DNA of 64,000 bases, taken from contig NZ_KI535296.1 in NCBI RefSeq assembly GCF_000482325.1, positions 324,854-388,853 of the forward strand, given 5' to 3'. A program made the translations under genes and the position numbers. Under the pieces are notes generated by a model that saw nothing but the letters and a program-made list of their open reading frames with translations, did no database searches and was not told the origin of the DNA. The DNA comes from Bacillus sp. UNC438CL73TsuS30 (GTDB lineage Bacteria > Bacillota > Bacilli > Bacillales > Cytobacillaceae). Position 1 is the first letter of the stretch; each line of letters opens with the position of its first letter. Shown one piece after another: positions 30,485 to 40,047 of this stretch.

Positions 30485-31135
30485 GAATATAAAAGTTTCA
30501 CCATTGGGGCACACCATGACTCTGTTAAAGGCGGTCCGGGAGCTAATGATGATGCCTCAGGGGTGTCCGCTGTCCTAGAATTAGCAAGAATATTTTCTAA
30601 AACTCCGATTGACACAGAAGTTCGATTCCTTACCTTTGGTTCAGAGGAAAGAGGTTTGGTTGGCTCCTCATTCTATGCTGCACAGCTACCAAAGAGTGAT
30701 GTGGATCGTATGGTTGCCCACTTCCAAATGGATATGATTGGCGGGCGTGATGCAGGGGAAGATAATCCCGCAGGCGGCCTAATCATGTATACAATCGACG
30801 GTAAGAAAAATCTTGTTACGGACTTAGGATCCTCTGCTGGTGCAAGAACGATGGATGTAGCGATACCATATGGACAATTAGGTCGAAGTGATCACCAACC
30901 ATTCCATGAGCTTGGAATTCCTTCAGCACTATTTATCCACTCACCGGTTGAGCCTTGGTATCACCAACCGACTGATACACTTGATAAAATTAGCAAGGAA
31001 AAGCTTCAGCAAGCTGCTTCAATCGTGGGAGCTGCAGCTTATCAAATTGCTCGTCCAGATACACCGGCTTTGGTAAATGCACACGTGGCTCCAGGCACGG
31101 TTGATTATGATTTTGATGATCGTCCGGTAGATTAA
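30485..31135 (+). pseudogene. M28 aminopeptidase, N-terminus lost
   Basis: The frame is open from just after an in-frame TAG near 30479. It matches the catalytic part of M28 metallopeptidases of the YwaD type: TIGAHHDSV, GANDDASG, SEERGLVGS, MDMIGGRD and SDHQPFHELGIP are the zinc-ligand regions. There is no signal peptide, PA domain or good start; the first possible start (GTG 30548 or ATG-like codons within) would delete the first zinc ligand. The upstream 90 bp shows no recognisable remainder. A 5'-truncated relic. Confidence 0.85.
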
Positions 31136-31147
31136 TTTGATCAAAAA

Positions 31148-31179
31148 AACGGCCTAAACTTATGTTTAAGCCGTTTTTT
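31148..31179 (+). terminator. Terminator after the M28 relic
   Basis: AACGGCCTAAAC pairs with GTTTAAGCCGTT (one G-T pair) around TTAT, then TTTTT. Confidence 0.88.
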
Positions 31180-31342
31180 CTCTGTGGGAGCTTCTTTTTT
31201 TGAAGTATTTTTAATTTAATATACCTTTTAAATGATTGCATGTATAATCTCCCAAAAGCTGTCATAACAACTCTATTGTGAAAAGGGAAATAATATGGTA
31301 AATTTAAGATACTGTGATGCACGTGTAACTGGAGGTGGCCTT

Positions 31343-31576
31343 ATGCATACATTAGTCGTAATCTTATTAGTAATCGTAAGTATCGGACTTATCGCTGTTG
31401 TTTTACTTCAATCAGGAAAAAGCGCTGGTTTATCCGGTGCCATATCAGGTGGTGCTGAATCACTATTCGGTAAGCAAAAAGCACGCGGTATCGATCTAAT
31501 CCTACATCGTATTACCGTTGTTTTATCGGTGTTGTTTTTTGTACTAGCTGTTGCTGTAACCTACTTTAAAGTCTAA
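31343..31576 (+). CDS. secG: Preprotein translocase subunit SecG
   Basis: 77 residues with two membrane helices ([38 protein letters not shown]) joined by a Gly/Ser loop ([21 protein letters not shown]). Part of the SecYEG channel. ATG 31343 is set by GGAGGTGG; the frame upstream to 31295 is not used. Neighbouring rnr, smpB and ssrA are the usual Bacillus partners. Confidence 0.95.
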   Translation: MHTLVVILLVIVSIGLIAVVLLQSGKSAGLSGAISGGAESLFGKQKARGIDLILHRITVVLSVLFFVLAVAVTYFKV

Positions 31577-31601
31577 ACCTGGCTGCCGGCCAGGTTTTTT
31601 T
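31576..31601 (+). terminator. secG terminator
   Basis: AACCTGGC pairs with GCCAGGTT, then seven T. Confidence 0.9.
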
Positions 31602-31617
31602 GTGCTTTGGGAAGAAT

Positions 31618-31812
31618 TGTTGATATCGATTGAAAAAGTGTCGATATCTGGTCAATAAGTGTTGATATCTTAAAAGTGTCGATATCTGATCAAAAAGTGT
31701 TGATATATCTTAAAAAGTGTCGATATCCCTCCAAAAAGTGTTGATATATCTCAAAAAGTGTCGATATCCCTCCAAAAAGTGTTGATATCCGGCTGAAAAT
31801 TGTTGATATCGC
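31618..31812 (+). repeat. Ten-copy GATATC repeat, about 20-21 bp period, alternating T/C
   Basis: GATATC or GATATATC cores start at 31622, 31643, 31664, 31681, 31702, 31722, 31743, 31763, 31784 and 31805. The base before the G alternates T and C through the first nine copies (GTGTTGATAT, GTGTCGATAT). Units are joined by A-rich linkers such as CCAAAAAGT. It fills the 340-bp gap between secG and est and contains no gene. Confidence 0.9.
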
Positions 31813-31917
31813 AAAAATAACGCTTTTCCAAGCTCACTGTAAGCCTTTTTTCTGGAATGTTCCCCATCCCATTGCTTAAACTAAGATAAGCTAGAGATTA
31901 AGAAGGAGTTTTTACAT

Positions 31918-32664
31918 ATGAGAATTACATTACCAAAGCCATTTACCTTTGAAGGAGGAAAAAGAGCCGTTCTCCTGCTTCATGGTTTCACCGGAAATTC
32001 CTCCGATGTGCGGATGCTGGGCCGTTTTCTTGAAAAAAAGGGCTATACTTGCCATGCCCCACATTATAAAGGACACGGAGTCCCACCAGAGGAGCTTGTT
32101 CATACCGGTCCTAAGGATTGGTGGCAAGACGTACTGAATGGCTATGAATTTTTGAAAAATAAAGGGCACGAAGAAATTGCGGTTGCCGGTCTTTCCCTTG
32201 GCGGGGTATTTTCTTTAAAATTGGGTTACACTGTACCTATAAAAGGCATCGTAACCATGTGTGCGCCTATGTATATTAAAAGTGAAGAGGTTATGTACCA
32301 AGGAGTTTTAGAATATGCCCGCGAATTTAAAAAACGAGAAGGAAAAACAGAGGAACAAATCGAATTGGAAATGAACGAGTTTGCGAAAACTCCCATGCAA
32401 ACCTTACGCGCTCTTCAGGAGCAAATCGCAGATGTTCGGGACCACGTTGATTTAATTTATGCTCCAACCTTTGTGGTTCAAGCTCGCCATGACAACATGA
32501 TCAACACGGATAGCGCCAACATTATTTACAACAATATCGAATCTGTTCAAAAACAAATCAAATGGTTCGAAGATTCCGGACATGTGATTACTCTAGATAA
32601 AGAGAAGGAACAGCTTCATGAAGATGTATATGCCTTTTTAGAAACATTGGAATGGAACGATTAA
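31918..32664 (+). CDS. est: Carboxylesterase, Est30 type
   Basis: 248-residue alpha/beta hydrolase. Catalytic Ser93 in GLSLGG, Asp192 in QARHDNMIN, His222 in DSGHVITLD, and oxyanion [11 protein letters not shown] near the N-terminus. Related to thermostable Est30 of Geobacillus and YvaK of B. subtilis, which hydrolyse short acyl esters. Starts 24 bp before rnr and probably shares its transcript. RBS AAGGAG. Confidence 0.92.
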   Translation: MRITLPKPFTFEGGKRAVLLLHGFTGNSSDVRMLGRFLEKKGYTCHAPHYKGHGVPPEELVHTGPKDWWQDVLNGYEFLKNKGHEEIAVAGLSLGGVFSLKLGYTVPIKGIVTMCAPMYIKSEEVMYQGVLEYAREFKKREGKTEEQIELEMNEFAKTPMQTLRALQEQIADVRDHVDLIYAPTFVVQARHDNMINTDSANIIYNNIESVQKQIKWFEDSGHVITLDKEKEQLHEDVYAFLETLEWND

Positions 32665-32688
32665 AGCACCCGAAAAGGAGGGATTTGC

Positions 32689-35040
32689 TTGGAAGATACT
32701 ATTCAAAAGCATATTGACAAACTTTTGCATTATATGAAAGACGAAGCCTATAAACCGCTGACTGTACAAGAGTTAGAAGCAGCATTTGGAATTCAGGACT
32801 CCAGTGACTTTAAGGAATTCGTTAAGGCATTAGTCCAAATGGAGGAAAAAGGATTAGTGGTCCGGACTCGCAGTAACCGATACGGCTTGCCGGAAAAAAT
32901 GAACCTAATCCGTGGAAAATTAACAGGCCATGCAAAGGGCTTTGCCTTTGTGATTCCGGATGAGCCGGGAATGGACGATATTTTTATTCCTCCAAACGAA
33001 ACGAACACGGCCATGCACGGCGATACGGTATTAGCCCGCGTGTCATCAGAGAGCTCCGGTCAGCGCCGAGAGGGCAGTATTATCCGGATCATTGAACGAG
33101 GAATTCAGCGAATGGTCGGAACCTATGTGGAAAGTAAAAGTTTTGGTTTCGTGATTCCGGATGATAAAAAGTTTGCTAGTGATATTTTTATCCCGAAAGC
33201 TGCTTCAAAGGGAGCAGTGGAAGGACATAAGGTAGTGGTAAAATTAACTACCTATCCAGAGGGACGCAAAAGTGCCGAAGGGGAAGTCATTGAAATTCTT
33301 GGACATAAAAATGACCCGGGAGTAGATATTCTCTCGATTATCCACAAGCATGGCTTACCAATGGCCTTTCCGGAGGATGTCCTGGAGCAGGCAAATGAAA
33401 CACCGGATACGATTGACGAGAGTGAACTGGAGAACCGACGTGATTTACGGAACGAAACCATAGTCACGATTGACGGTGCAGATGCAAAGGACCTCGATGA
33501 TGCCGTAACTGTTACGAAACTTGAAAATGGAAACTATAAGCTTGGTGTACATATTGCGGATGTCAGTTATTATGTGAAAGAAGGATCACCGATTGATGTA
33601 GAAGCTGAGGACCGGGCAACAAGTGTTTATTTAGTAGACCGAGTAATCCCGATGATCCCTCACCGGCTTTCAAATGGAATTTGCTCGTTGAATCCAAAAG
33701 TGGACCGCTTAGTTCTTTCTTGTAATATGGAAATTACCTCTGAAGGCCAAGTGGTGGATCATGAAATTTTTCAAAGTGTCATCAAGACAACAGAGCGGAT
33801 GACTTATTATGATGTTAACCGAATTTTGATTGATAAAGATGAGGAAACAAGAAAACGTTATGAACCGCTAGTTCCAATGTTTGAGTTAATGGAAGAACTG
33901 GCTGCGATTTTACGCGATAAAAGAATGAAACGGGGCGCCATCGATTTTGATTTTAAAGAATCGAAGGTATTAGTCGACGAGGAAGGAAATCCAACAGATG
34001 TGGTTCTCCGAGAACGTTCCGTTGCCGAGAGATTGATTGAAGAATTTATGCTAGCGGCAAATGAAACAGTTGCGGAACATTTTCATTGGATGGAAGTTCC
34101 ATTCATTTACCGTATCCATGAAGATCCGAAGGAAGATAAGCTACGGAAATTTTTCGAGTTTATCACCAATTTTGGCTATATTGTAAAAGGTACAGCAAAT
34201 GAAGTGCACCCGAGGGCCCTTCAAGAAATTATTGAAGAGGTTCAGGGAAAGCCTGAGGAAATGGTTATTTCAACGGTGATGCTGCGCTCAATGCAACAAG
34301 CGAAGTATGACCCGGAAAGCTTAGGGCACTTTGGTCTTTCAACGGAATTTTATACCCATTTCACCTCACCAATCCGCCGTTATCCGGATACGATTGTCCA
34401 TCGCTTAATTCGCACGTATTTGATTGAAGGTAAGCTGGATGAAGCGACAAGGGAAAAATGGAATGCCCAGCTTCCGGAAATTGCAGCCCATTCATCAAGG
34501 ATGGAGCGCCGTGCCGTTGATGCAGAGCGGGAAACGGATGAATTGAAGAAAGCGGAGTACATGGAGGACAAGATCGGGGTTGAGTATGATGGAATCATCA
34601 GCTCGGTCACCAATTTTGGGATGTTTGTTGAGCTTCCAAATACCATCGAGGGACTTGTTCATGTCAGCTATATGACGGATGATTATTACCGTTTTGACGA
34701 ACGCCATTACGCGATGATTGGCGAACGTACGGGTAATGTGTTCCGTATAGGTGATGAAATCACGGTTCGAGTTGTGAAGGTGAATAAAGAGGAGCGCTCG
34801 ATTGATTTTGAAATCGTCGGGATGAAGGGAACACCACGCCGCGAACGATCAGAGGCACCGAAGGTCTTTAAGACCGGCAGTGATACCAATAAACCTCGTA
34901 GAAACAAGCAGCAGGGCGACCGCAATCAAAAGTCAGGTGAAGGCGGCCAGGGCGGCAACGGTTCGAAGTCGAAAAAGAAGCGAAAATTCTACGAAAATGT
35001 GCCGAAAAACAAAAGTACAAAGCGGAAAAAGAGAAGATAA
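32689..35040 (+). CDS. rnr: Ribonuclease R
   Basis: 783-residue 3'-5' exoribonuclease. N-terminal winged helix and cold-shock domains, the RNB catalytic domain with [13 protein letters not shown] (metal-binding Asp), the conserved TSPIRRYPD, a C-terminal S1 domain ([20 protein letters not shown], in order) and a Lys/Arg-rich tail. Works with SmpB and tmRNA in mRNA quality control, matching the gene order here. TTG start at 32689 with AAGGAGGG. Confidence 0.97.
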   Translation: MEDTIQKHIDKLLHYMKDEAYKPLTVQELEAAFGIQDSSDFKEFVKALVQMEEKGLVVRTRSNRYGLPEKMNLIRGKLTGHAKGFAFVIPDEPGMDDIFIPPNETNTAMHGDTVLARVSSESSGQRREGSIIRIIERGIQRMVGTYVESKSFGFVIPDDKKFASDIFIPKAASKGAVEGHKVVVKLTTYPEGRKSAEGEVIEILGHKNDPGVDILSIIHKHGLPMAFPEDVLEQANETPDTIDESELENRRDLRNETIVTIDGADAKDLDDAVTVTKLENGNYKLGVHIADVSYYVKEGSPIDVEAEDRATSVYLVDRVIPMIPHRLSNGICSLNPKVDRLVLSCNMEITSEGQVVDHEIFQSVIKTTERMTYYDVNRILIDKDEETRKRYEPLVPMFELMEELAAILRDKRMKRGAIDFDFKESKVLVDEEGNPTDVVLRERSVAERLIEEFMLAANETVAEHFHWMEVPFIYRIHEDPKEDKLRKFFEFITNFGYIVKGTANEVHPRALQEIIEEVQGKPEEMVISTVMLRSMQQAKYDPESLGHFGLSTEFYTHFTSPIRRYPDTIVHRLIRTYLIEGKLDEATREKWNAQLPEIAAHSSRMERRAVDAERETDELKKAEYMEDKIGVEYDGIISSVTNFGMFVELPNTIEGLVHVSYMTDDYYRFDERHYAMIGERTGNVFRIGDEITVRVVKVNKEERSIDFEIVGMKGTPRRERSEAPKVFKTGSDTNKPRRNKQQGDRNQKSGEGGQGGNGSKSKKKRKFYENVPKNKSTKRKKRR

Positions 35041-35050
35041 TTTTTTGTGG

Positions 35051-35096
35051 AGGCTGTCGTAAAAGGTCAATTCAACGACTTTTTAGACGGCCTTTT
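35051..35096 (+). terminator. rnr terminator
   Basis: AGGCTGTC...TAAAAGGTC pairs imperfectly with GAC...TTTTTAGACGGCCT, followed by TTTTT. Confidence 0.75.
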
Positions 35097-35249
35097 TGAA
35101 TACAAGTTTTGAATAAACCAGGTTCGCAGATAAAAGTGCTAATACCGCAGATAAATTTCCAAAAGGTTTTTAAAACCACGTCAAATACTCGTTTCAATTG
35201 TACAGCCCTCCAAATTCTGCTACAATTTAAAGGAAAAAGAGGTGAAACT

Positions 35250-35717
35250 ATGCCAAAAGGTGAAGGAAAAGTTGTTGCACAAAACAAAAAAGCATATCAT
35301 GACTATTTTATCGAAGAAACCTACGAAGCCGGAATTGTTTTGCAGGGAACGGAAATCAAATCGATCCGCGCTGGTAAAGTAAACTTAAAAGATGCTTACG
35401 CAAGAATTCAGAATGGTGAAGCCGTATTGTTTGGGATGCATGTAAGCCCATATGAGCAAGGAAATCGTTTCAATCATGACCCGTTAAGAACACGGAAGCT
35501 TCTGCTTCATAAAAAGGAAATTAACAAGCTTCTTGGAGAAACGAAAGAAGTGGGCTATGCATTAGTACCATTAAAGCTTTATTTGAAAAATGGCTTTTGT
35601 AAGGTTTTAATTGGCCTTGCAAAGGGTAAGAAAAATTATGATAAGCGTGAGTCTCTGAAACAAAAAGAAGCAAAGCGTGAAATTGAGCGTGCCTTCCGCG
35701 AACGTCAAAAGATGTAG
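35250..35717 (+). CDS. smpB: SsrA-binding protein SmpB
   Basis: 155 residues. OB-fold protein that carries tmRNA into stalled ribosomes. [21 protein letters not shown] and [12 protein letters not shown]-like [18 protein letters not shown] are family hallmarks, and the basic tail ([17 protein letters not shown]) enters the mRNA channel. ATG 35250 with AGAGGTG is the start; the frame from 35109 lacks an RBS. The tmRNA gene follows 149 bp later. Confidence 0.97.
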   Translation: MPKGEGKVVAQNKKAYHDYFIEETYEAGIVLQGTEIKSIRAGKVNLKDAYARIQNGEAVLFGMHVSPYEQGNRFNHDPLRTRKLLLHKKEINKLLGETKEVGYALVPLKLYLKNGFCKVLIGLAKGKKNYDKRESLKQKEAKREIERAFRERQKM

Positions 35718-35734
35718 TTTACAAATACTTACAA

Positions 35735-35762
35735 TTGAATTTTTCTCTCAGTGTGTTATAAT
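35735..35762 (+). promoter_or_regulatory. tmRNA promoter
   Basis: TTGAAT at 35735 and TATAAT at 35757 with a 16-bp spacer. A hairpin (GTCGCT/AGCGAC near 35769-35785) lies in the roughly 100-nt 5' leader that must be removed to give the mature end. Confidence 0.8.
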
Positions 35763-35866
35763 AAGTTTGTCGCTAAGGAGCGACGAAAACTTTTGCTCTT
35801 AACTAATTCTTGAGCACCCGAACGTCTGCTAAAATCTTTCATTAGATTTTAAGCTCATTTTATAAT

Positions 35867-36502
35867 GGGGACGCTACGGATTCGACAGGGGTAGTTTGAG
35901 CTTAGGTTGCGAGTCGAGGGGATCGGCCTCGTTAAAACGTCAAAGCCATAACTGGCAAAACTAACAACAACCTCGCTTTCGCAGCTTAATACTGCATAGC
36001 GGTTCCTCCCTCCATTGCCCATGTGGTAGGGTAAGGGACTCACTCTAAGTGGGCTACGCCGGATTCCACCGCCTGAGGATGAAGGAAGAGAACAACCAGG
36101 CTAGCTGACCGGACGCCTGTCGACAGGCATATGGATTAGCGAAGCGCCAATATGTCGACTACACTCGTAGAAGCTTAAGTGCCGATATCTTTGGACGCGG
36201 GTTCGATTAGTAATTAGTCGCCTTGTGTGGTAACACACAAGTGATAATCCGGCTTTATCGGTGAAACCTAAGTCGCATAAATGCGATAAGGCAATGCCGA
36301 GCGGTATGTGGAGTAATCTAACAGCCGTGTATCGACTTATAGGCTGCCATGATGAGAGTGGTAGTACTAGGATGCGAATCCTCACCTAAAAGGTAAATTT
36401 ATGGTTCGCATAAGACGCCGGAGGACCTGTAAGATTGCAGGTTCAAGATATAGTCAGTGCCATGACGAAAGCATGGAAACGCACGTCCCGCCGTCTCCAC
36501 CA
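35867..36502 (+). ncRNA. ssrA: tmRNA (ssrA) interrupted by a group I intron
   Basis: The 5' end GGGGACG pairs with the 3' end CGTCTCC before ACCA, forming the tRNA-like acceptor. The tag frame at 35954-35986 encodes GKTNNNLAFAA with stop TAA at 35987 (preceded by the tRNA-carried Ala). The T-arm is split: exon 1 ends GCGGGTTCGAT at 36207 and exon 2 begins TCCCGC at 36486. Joined they give stem GCGGG/CCCGC with a TTCGATT loop. Exon total is 358 nt, normal for Bacillus. tmRNA rescues stalled ribosomes with SmpB. Confidence 0.96.
36208..36485 (+). other. Group I intron, 278 nt, in the tmRNA T-loop
   Basis: The 5' splice site fits a P1 helix in which exon CGAT (36204-36207) pairs with guide GTCG (36217-36220), giving the conserved U-G pair at U36207 and G36217. 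The intron pairs T208-A209 extend the helix. The intron ends in G36485. An AAGATATAGTC segment at 36445-36455 matches the conserved 3' P7 region of group I introns. It encodes no protein. Splicing is required to restore the T-arm. Confidence 0.9.
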
Positions 36503-36517
36503 TACATAGGTGGATAC

Positions 36518-36548
36518 AAGACTAGCATAAATAATGCTGGTCTTTTTT
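36518..36548 (+). terminator. tmRNA terminator
   Basis: AAGACTAGCAT pairs with ATGCTGGTCTT around AAATA, then TTTTT. Its end touches the stop codon of the convergent endonuclease gene. Confidence 0.9.
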
Positions 36549-36954
36549 ATATTTCAAAAAATTTTTCCTCAAAGTCTATTTTCTTACCTAATAATTCTGT
36601 ATTGTACTTTCCATTCCTAGGAGTCACCTTTTCATAATTCTTGAGTATCCAAAGTGCTCTTTTTCGTTTTTTATCTACTCTTAAATAAGGAGAGATTTGT
36701 CTTAATATCGATAAAACATCATCTTTATTCTTTATATTTAATGTGAAGGAATTTTTATGCCGTTCTGGATTATAGTTCTTTTTGGTATTGAGTATTCCAC
36801 GAGTTAAAGTCTGAACATAAATTAATAGTTCTTTATCTGTTGAAGCAATTGAAATACATGGTCTTCTATATTCATTTTCATGCATTCTGGTTAACGAAAT
36901 AGAACCTTCACCATCAATTATGCCAGCAATATAAGCAGCTTCCCAACCTTCCAT
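36547..36954 (-). CDS. LAGLIDADG homing endonuclease, free-standing
   Basis: 135 residues with one LAGLIDADG motif (AAYIAGIIDGEGSISL near the N-terminus), so likely a homodimer. The catalytic acidic residue is in DGEGS, and the C-terminal Lys/Arg-rich beta region fits DNA binding. It lies 45 bp beyond the tmRNA 3' end on the opposite strand, outside the intron. AAGGGGTG precedes the ATG. The likely role is intron or self homing into ssrA alleles (inference). Confidence 0.9.
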   Translation of the reverse strand: MEGWEAAYIAGIIDGEGSISLTRMHENEYRRPCISIASTDKELLIYVQTLTRGILNTKKNYNPERHKNSFTLNIKNKDDVLSILRQISPYLRVDKKRKRALWILKNYEKVTPRNGKYNTELLGKKIDFEEKFFEI

Positions 36955-37162
36955 TGTGGTGCACCCCTTCTAAAAAAATAGAAACATACGTTCTATTTTA
37001 TGTTAATACTAAAGCTACAAATTTTCAACTATCTTACAGTCTTGGAAAATCATCCGAATTTAGAAATTCCTTTCTTTCATTATTTGTCCTAACTTTATAA
37101 ATCAGGTCATTCGTTGAGGGAATATCCTCCTATATTTCCTCGAATTTTGCCCTTTTGTTCTA

Positions 37163-37191
37163 TTGAAGGATATTTTGGGGTTCGTTATAAT
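37163..37191 (+). promoter_or_regulatory. SigA-type promoter of the acyltransferase gene
   Basis: TTGAAG at 37163 and TATAAT at 37186 with a 17-bp spacer. The rest of the 284-bp gap after the endonuclease shows nothing else recognisable. Confidence 0.8.
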
Positions 37192-37238
37192 TAATAAATG
37201 TCGAGAAGTGTCGAAAAAAGTTATTGAAGGAGGTATAT

Positions 37239-38288
37239 ATGATAAAACAACGTATACCATGGTTCGATAACGTAAAAGGCCTCTTAATATTTTTAGTAGT
37301 GTTTGGGCATTTTATTGAATCATATCGAAATCATTCACATCCGGGAATCATTCTATATCTTTACAATGTAATTTACTTTTTTCATATGCCATTATTCATT
37401 ATGGTGAGTGGGTATTTCTTTCGTCCGCAAAAATTTGAACGGATTATACAATTAATTTCAGTGTATTTAGTTTGGCAAATTGCCAATGGCTTTTTGCAAA
37501 AATTAATCCAAGATCATACGCTAGTCAACTTATCGCCTGATGGGCGAATTTTAGATATCTTTGACCCTTACTGGACGCTCTGGTACTTACTTGGAATCGT
37601 CGTTTGGAGTATTGTAACACCATACTTCCTGCGCTTGAGGTACCCTATCATCATATCGCTTATTTTTGCTGTAGCCATTAGTTATGTTGACCATGTCCCA
37701 ACCTGGTTCTCAATGAGAAAGTTAGTGAATTTCTATCCATTCTTCTTAATTGGCTATAGCCTTGCGAAGAAAAATGTTCTCATCAGCCTTAGCCAAAGGG
37801 AAAAAATTTGGAAAATACCACTACGTTGGGGAGCCTTATCGATCGTGGCCGTATTCCTTGTTTTTATGATCTTTTTTAACCAATTGCCATCAGGAACAGA
37901 ATTTTTATTTTTACGAAGCTCCTACAGCTATTTTACTTGGTCAATCTTAAAGGGAGCAGTTATTCATCTAGCTTACTATGGAGTTGTTGTCGTCCTTTCC
38001 ATATCACTTATGCTGCTTGTTCCAAAGGAAAAGAAACTCGTTTTCTTTAATAAACTCGGAGTAAATTCCTTGTTTATTTATTTGATTCATACAAATATTG
38101 TCCGAGTATACCGTGTAATAGCACCAGAGCAGCTTGTCAGCCATAAAGGATTTGTCATTTTGGGAGCCATCCTATTTGCTTCAATTGTCTGCTGGCTGCT
38201 GACAAGAAAGTTTATTCTCAATCTATTCAAGCCAGTTATTTTGCCACGTTTAAATTGGATGATGAAGCAAAAAGAAGCCCACTCATAA
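37239..38288 (+). CDS. Membrane acyltransferase, acyltransferase-3 family
   Basis: 349 residues with about ten membrane helices. The N-terminal WFDNVKGLLIFLVVFGHFIE has the conserved His of acyltransferase-3/OafA-type enzymes, and FHMPLFIMVSGYFF is the second hallmark. These enzymes transfer acyl groups onto cell-surface sugars; the acceptor is unknown. ATG 37239 with AAGGAGG is the start. Confidence 0.85.
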   Translation: MIKQRIPWFDNVKGLLIFLVVFGHFIESYRNHSHPGIILYLYNVIYFFHMPLFIMVSGYFFRPQKFERIIQLISVYLVWQIANGFLQKLIQDHTLVNLSPDGRILDIFDPYWTLWYLLGIVVWSIVTPYFLRLRYPIIISLIFAVAISYVDHVPTWFSMRKLVNFYPFFLIGYSLAKKNVLISLSQREKIWKIPLRWGALSIVAVFLVFMIFFNQLPSGTEFLFLRSSYSYFTWSILKGAVIHLAYYGVVVVLSISLMLLVPKEKKLVFFNKLGVNSLFIYLIHTNIVRVYRVIAPEQLVSHKGFVILGAILFASIVCWLLTRKFILNLFKPVILPRLNWMMKQKEAHS

Positions 38289-38374
38289 AATGTTTTGCCA
38301 TTTTATGTCCAGGAAGGTATACTATTTTGGTGGAAAACTGTTTTATTAAATAACTTTAGGTTGGGAGTAGGAAA

Positions 38375-38977
38375 ATGTCTCAATTAAATATTGAAGCGTT
38401 TCGAGCGATTAATAATCTCGGAAGAGACCATTTGTTTTTAGATCCAATTGCCGTTTTTCTTGCGGAATACATGCTATATTTTTTAATTTTAGGAATGTTA
38501 GTTTATTGGTTTACTAGAACTGATAAAAACAGAATGATGATTATCCTGTCCGTTATTTCTGTAGTAGTGGCTGAGGTCATCGGAAAAATTGCCGGTAAGC
38601 TTTATTCGCATTATCAGCCGTTTGCCGAGCTGCCGCATGTTAATAAGCTTGTAAGCCATGCTGTAGATAATGCGTTTCCGAGTGACCACTCGATTATCTT
38701 CTTTTCGATTTGTTTTTCAATCCTGTTGGTTCGTAAAAAAGAAGGCTGGTTATGGATTATTCTGGCCTGTTGTGTAGCCATCTCCCGTGTAATGGTTGGC
38801 GTGCACTATCCTCTGGATGTATTGACAGGTGCTCTTATTGGAATCATTTCTGCTTTGTTTGTTTACTTGATTGCTCCGAAGCTTTCTATCTTAAACAAAC
38901 TGCTTGCTATTTATGAAAAAGCAGAAGGTGTCATTTTGCAAAAATCGAAATCAGGCGACAAACATAAAAACTTTTAA
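38375..38977 (+). CDS. bcrC: Undecaprenyl-diphosphatase BcrC
   Basis: 200-residue PAP2-family membrane phosphatase. The three signature regions are present: KLYSHYQPF, FPSDHSIIF and SRVMVGVHYPLDVLTGA. Recycles undecaprenyl diphosphate for cell-wall synthesis and gives bacitracin resistance. RBS is the GGGAGTAGG-like stretch before ATG 38375. No ECF-type promoter was clear upstream. Confidence 0.92.
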   Translation: MSQLNIEAFRAINNLGRDHLFLDPIAVFLAEYMLYFLILGMLVYWFTRTDKNRMMIILSVISVVVAEVIGKIAGKLYSHYQPFAELPHVNKLVSHAVDNAFPSDHSIIFFSICFSILLVRKKEGWLWIILACCVAISRVMVGVHYPLDVLTGALIGIISALFVYLIAPKLSILNKLLAIYEKAEGVILQKSKSGDKHKNF

Positions 38978-38984
38978 TGAAAAA

Positions 38985-39017
38985 GGGCTGAAACTTTTAA
39001 GTTTCAAGCCCTTTTTT
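38985..39017. terminator. Bidirectional terminator
   Basis: GGGCTGAAAC pairs with GTTTCAAGCCC (one bulge), with A-run before and T-run after, so it serves bcrC and the convergent gene. Confidence 0.88.
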
Positions 39018-39654
39018 AAGTTATCGTTAAAATCCATGAATGCAGGATGGATAGGATGGATAGAAAGGTTAAACTTGCAAATACCGAAAAAAACCATCTT
39101 AAATACTTGGAGCCCGTTCGTGAAAATAAAAATGATGCGCATAAACTAAACCAAATAACCACTGTCACAATGATGAACCCGTCCAACAAATAATAGGGCA
39201 TTACTCCCCCAAAAAACGCCACGCCTAAAATGACACTAATCATAATTGGCCAATACAGATCCTTGCTTTTCATGATAACAGCCTCACTGGTCTCCTCAAG
39301 GCATTTTACAGAAAGCAGGGGATAGAGAAAGTAAGGCAAAATCAGCCCAAAGCAAATACCTGTTAGTAGTCTTCGGATATTGCTTGATTCAAATAAATGC
39401 AAATAGGACCCCAACCCGTCAATCATCAATGGAACGAGAAACAACAAAAGTAAAAAGCTTGTTTTTACAGAAGGGATGGTTAAGCTTTTTTTCCTCTTAG
39501 TAAAATGCAAATAAATAAGGGATGAAAAGATCCCGATATAGATTCCTGTATCTCGGGCACAAACAGACAGTGTTTCACCGGAAGCATGGAGTGAACGTTC
39601 CTCAAGCTGATGACAAATCGCTCTTCCTAAAAAATGAAATAATTCTTGAACCAT
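39016..39654 (-). CDS. DUF2085 membrane protein
   Basis: 212 residues, about six membrane helices. The N-terminal ICHQLEERSLHASGETLSVCARDTGIYIG carries the Cys-His and Cys-Ala-Arg signature of DUF2085. Function unknown. GGAGTGG precedes the start. Confidence 0.85.
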   Translation of the reverse strand: MVQELFHFLGRAICHQLEERSLHASGETLSVCARDTGIYIGIFSSLIYLHFTKRKKSLTIPSVKTSFLLLLFLVPLMIDGLGSYLHLFESSNIRRLLTGICFGLILPYFLYPLLSVKCLEETSEAVIMKSKDLYWPIMISVILGVAFFGGVMPYYLLDGFIIVTVVIWFSLCASFLFSRTGSKYLRWFFSVFASLTFLSILSILHSWILTIT

Positions 39655-39715
39655 TATTGTTACCCACTCCTAAAGAAAAACCCAATCCACAAGGTGAATT
39701 AGGTTCTAAAATGAT

Positions 39716-39937
39716 TTAATATCCGGACATAAAGGCAGGACTAATTGAGAGCGCGGATGCAGCAAACCAGCAAATACAACTTAAGACAATGGAGACAATT
39801 CCGACGATCAAGCAAGTTTTTCCAACTTGTTTCTTATCAGGTCCCTGATCATTCAACCATATGATTCCTAAAATAATACCAACGACAGGAATGAAAAAGG
39901 ACAAAATGTATAGCAGGGCTTTAAGACCACCTGACAT
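39716..39937 (-). CDS. Small membrane protein, 73 residues
   Basis: Two hydrophobic helices (LLYILSFFIPVVGIILGIIW; TCLIVGIVSIVLSCICWFAA) joined by a charged loop with DQGPDKKQVGK. GGAGGTG precedes the start. Similar small proteins are common in Bacillus but unnamed. Confidence 0.75.
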   Translation of the reverse strand: MSGGLKALLYILSFFIPVVGIILGIIWLNDQGPDKKQVGKTCLIVGIVSIVLSCICWFAASALSISPAFMSGY

Positions 39938-40047
39938 CAGCCTTCACCTCCATTAGTTTATGGAAATTTTCACATATGAAAATGTATGTTATGGAGAGGG
40001 GGATTTTGTCTGTCCATGATTTAAATTTATATTTTCGTTTTAGAGGC

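Noticed and set aside
31618-31812. Possible CRISPR array
   Set aside because: Units are short, palindromic and degenerate, without unique spacers or cas genes.
35867-36502. Two-piece (permuted) tmRNA
   Set aside because: The order is 5' acceptor, tag, 3' acceptor as in one-piece tmRNA; the interruption has group I intron marks.
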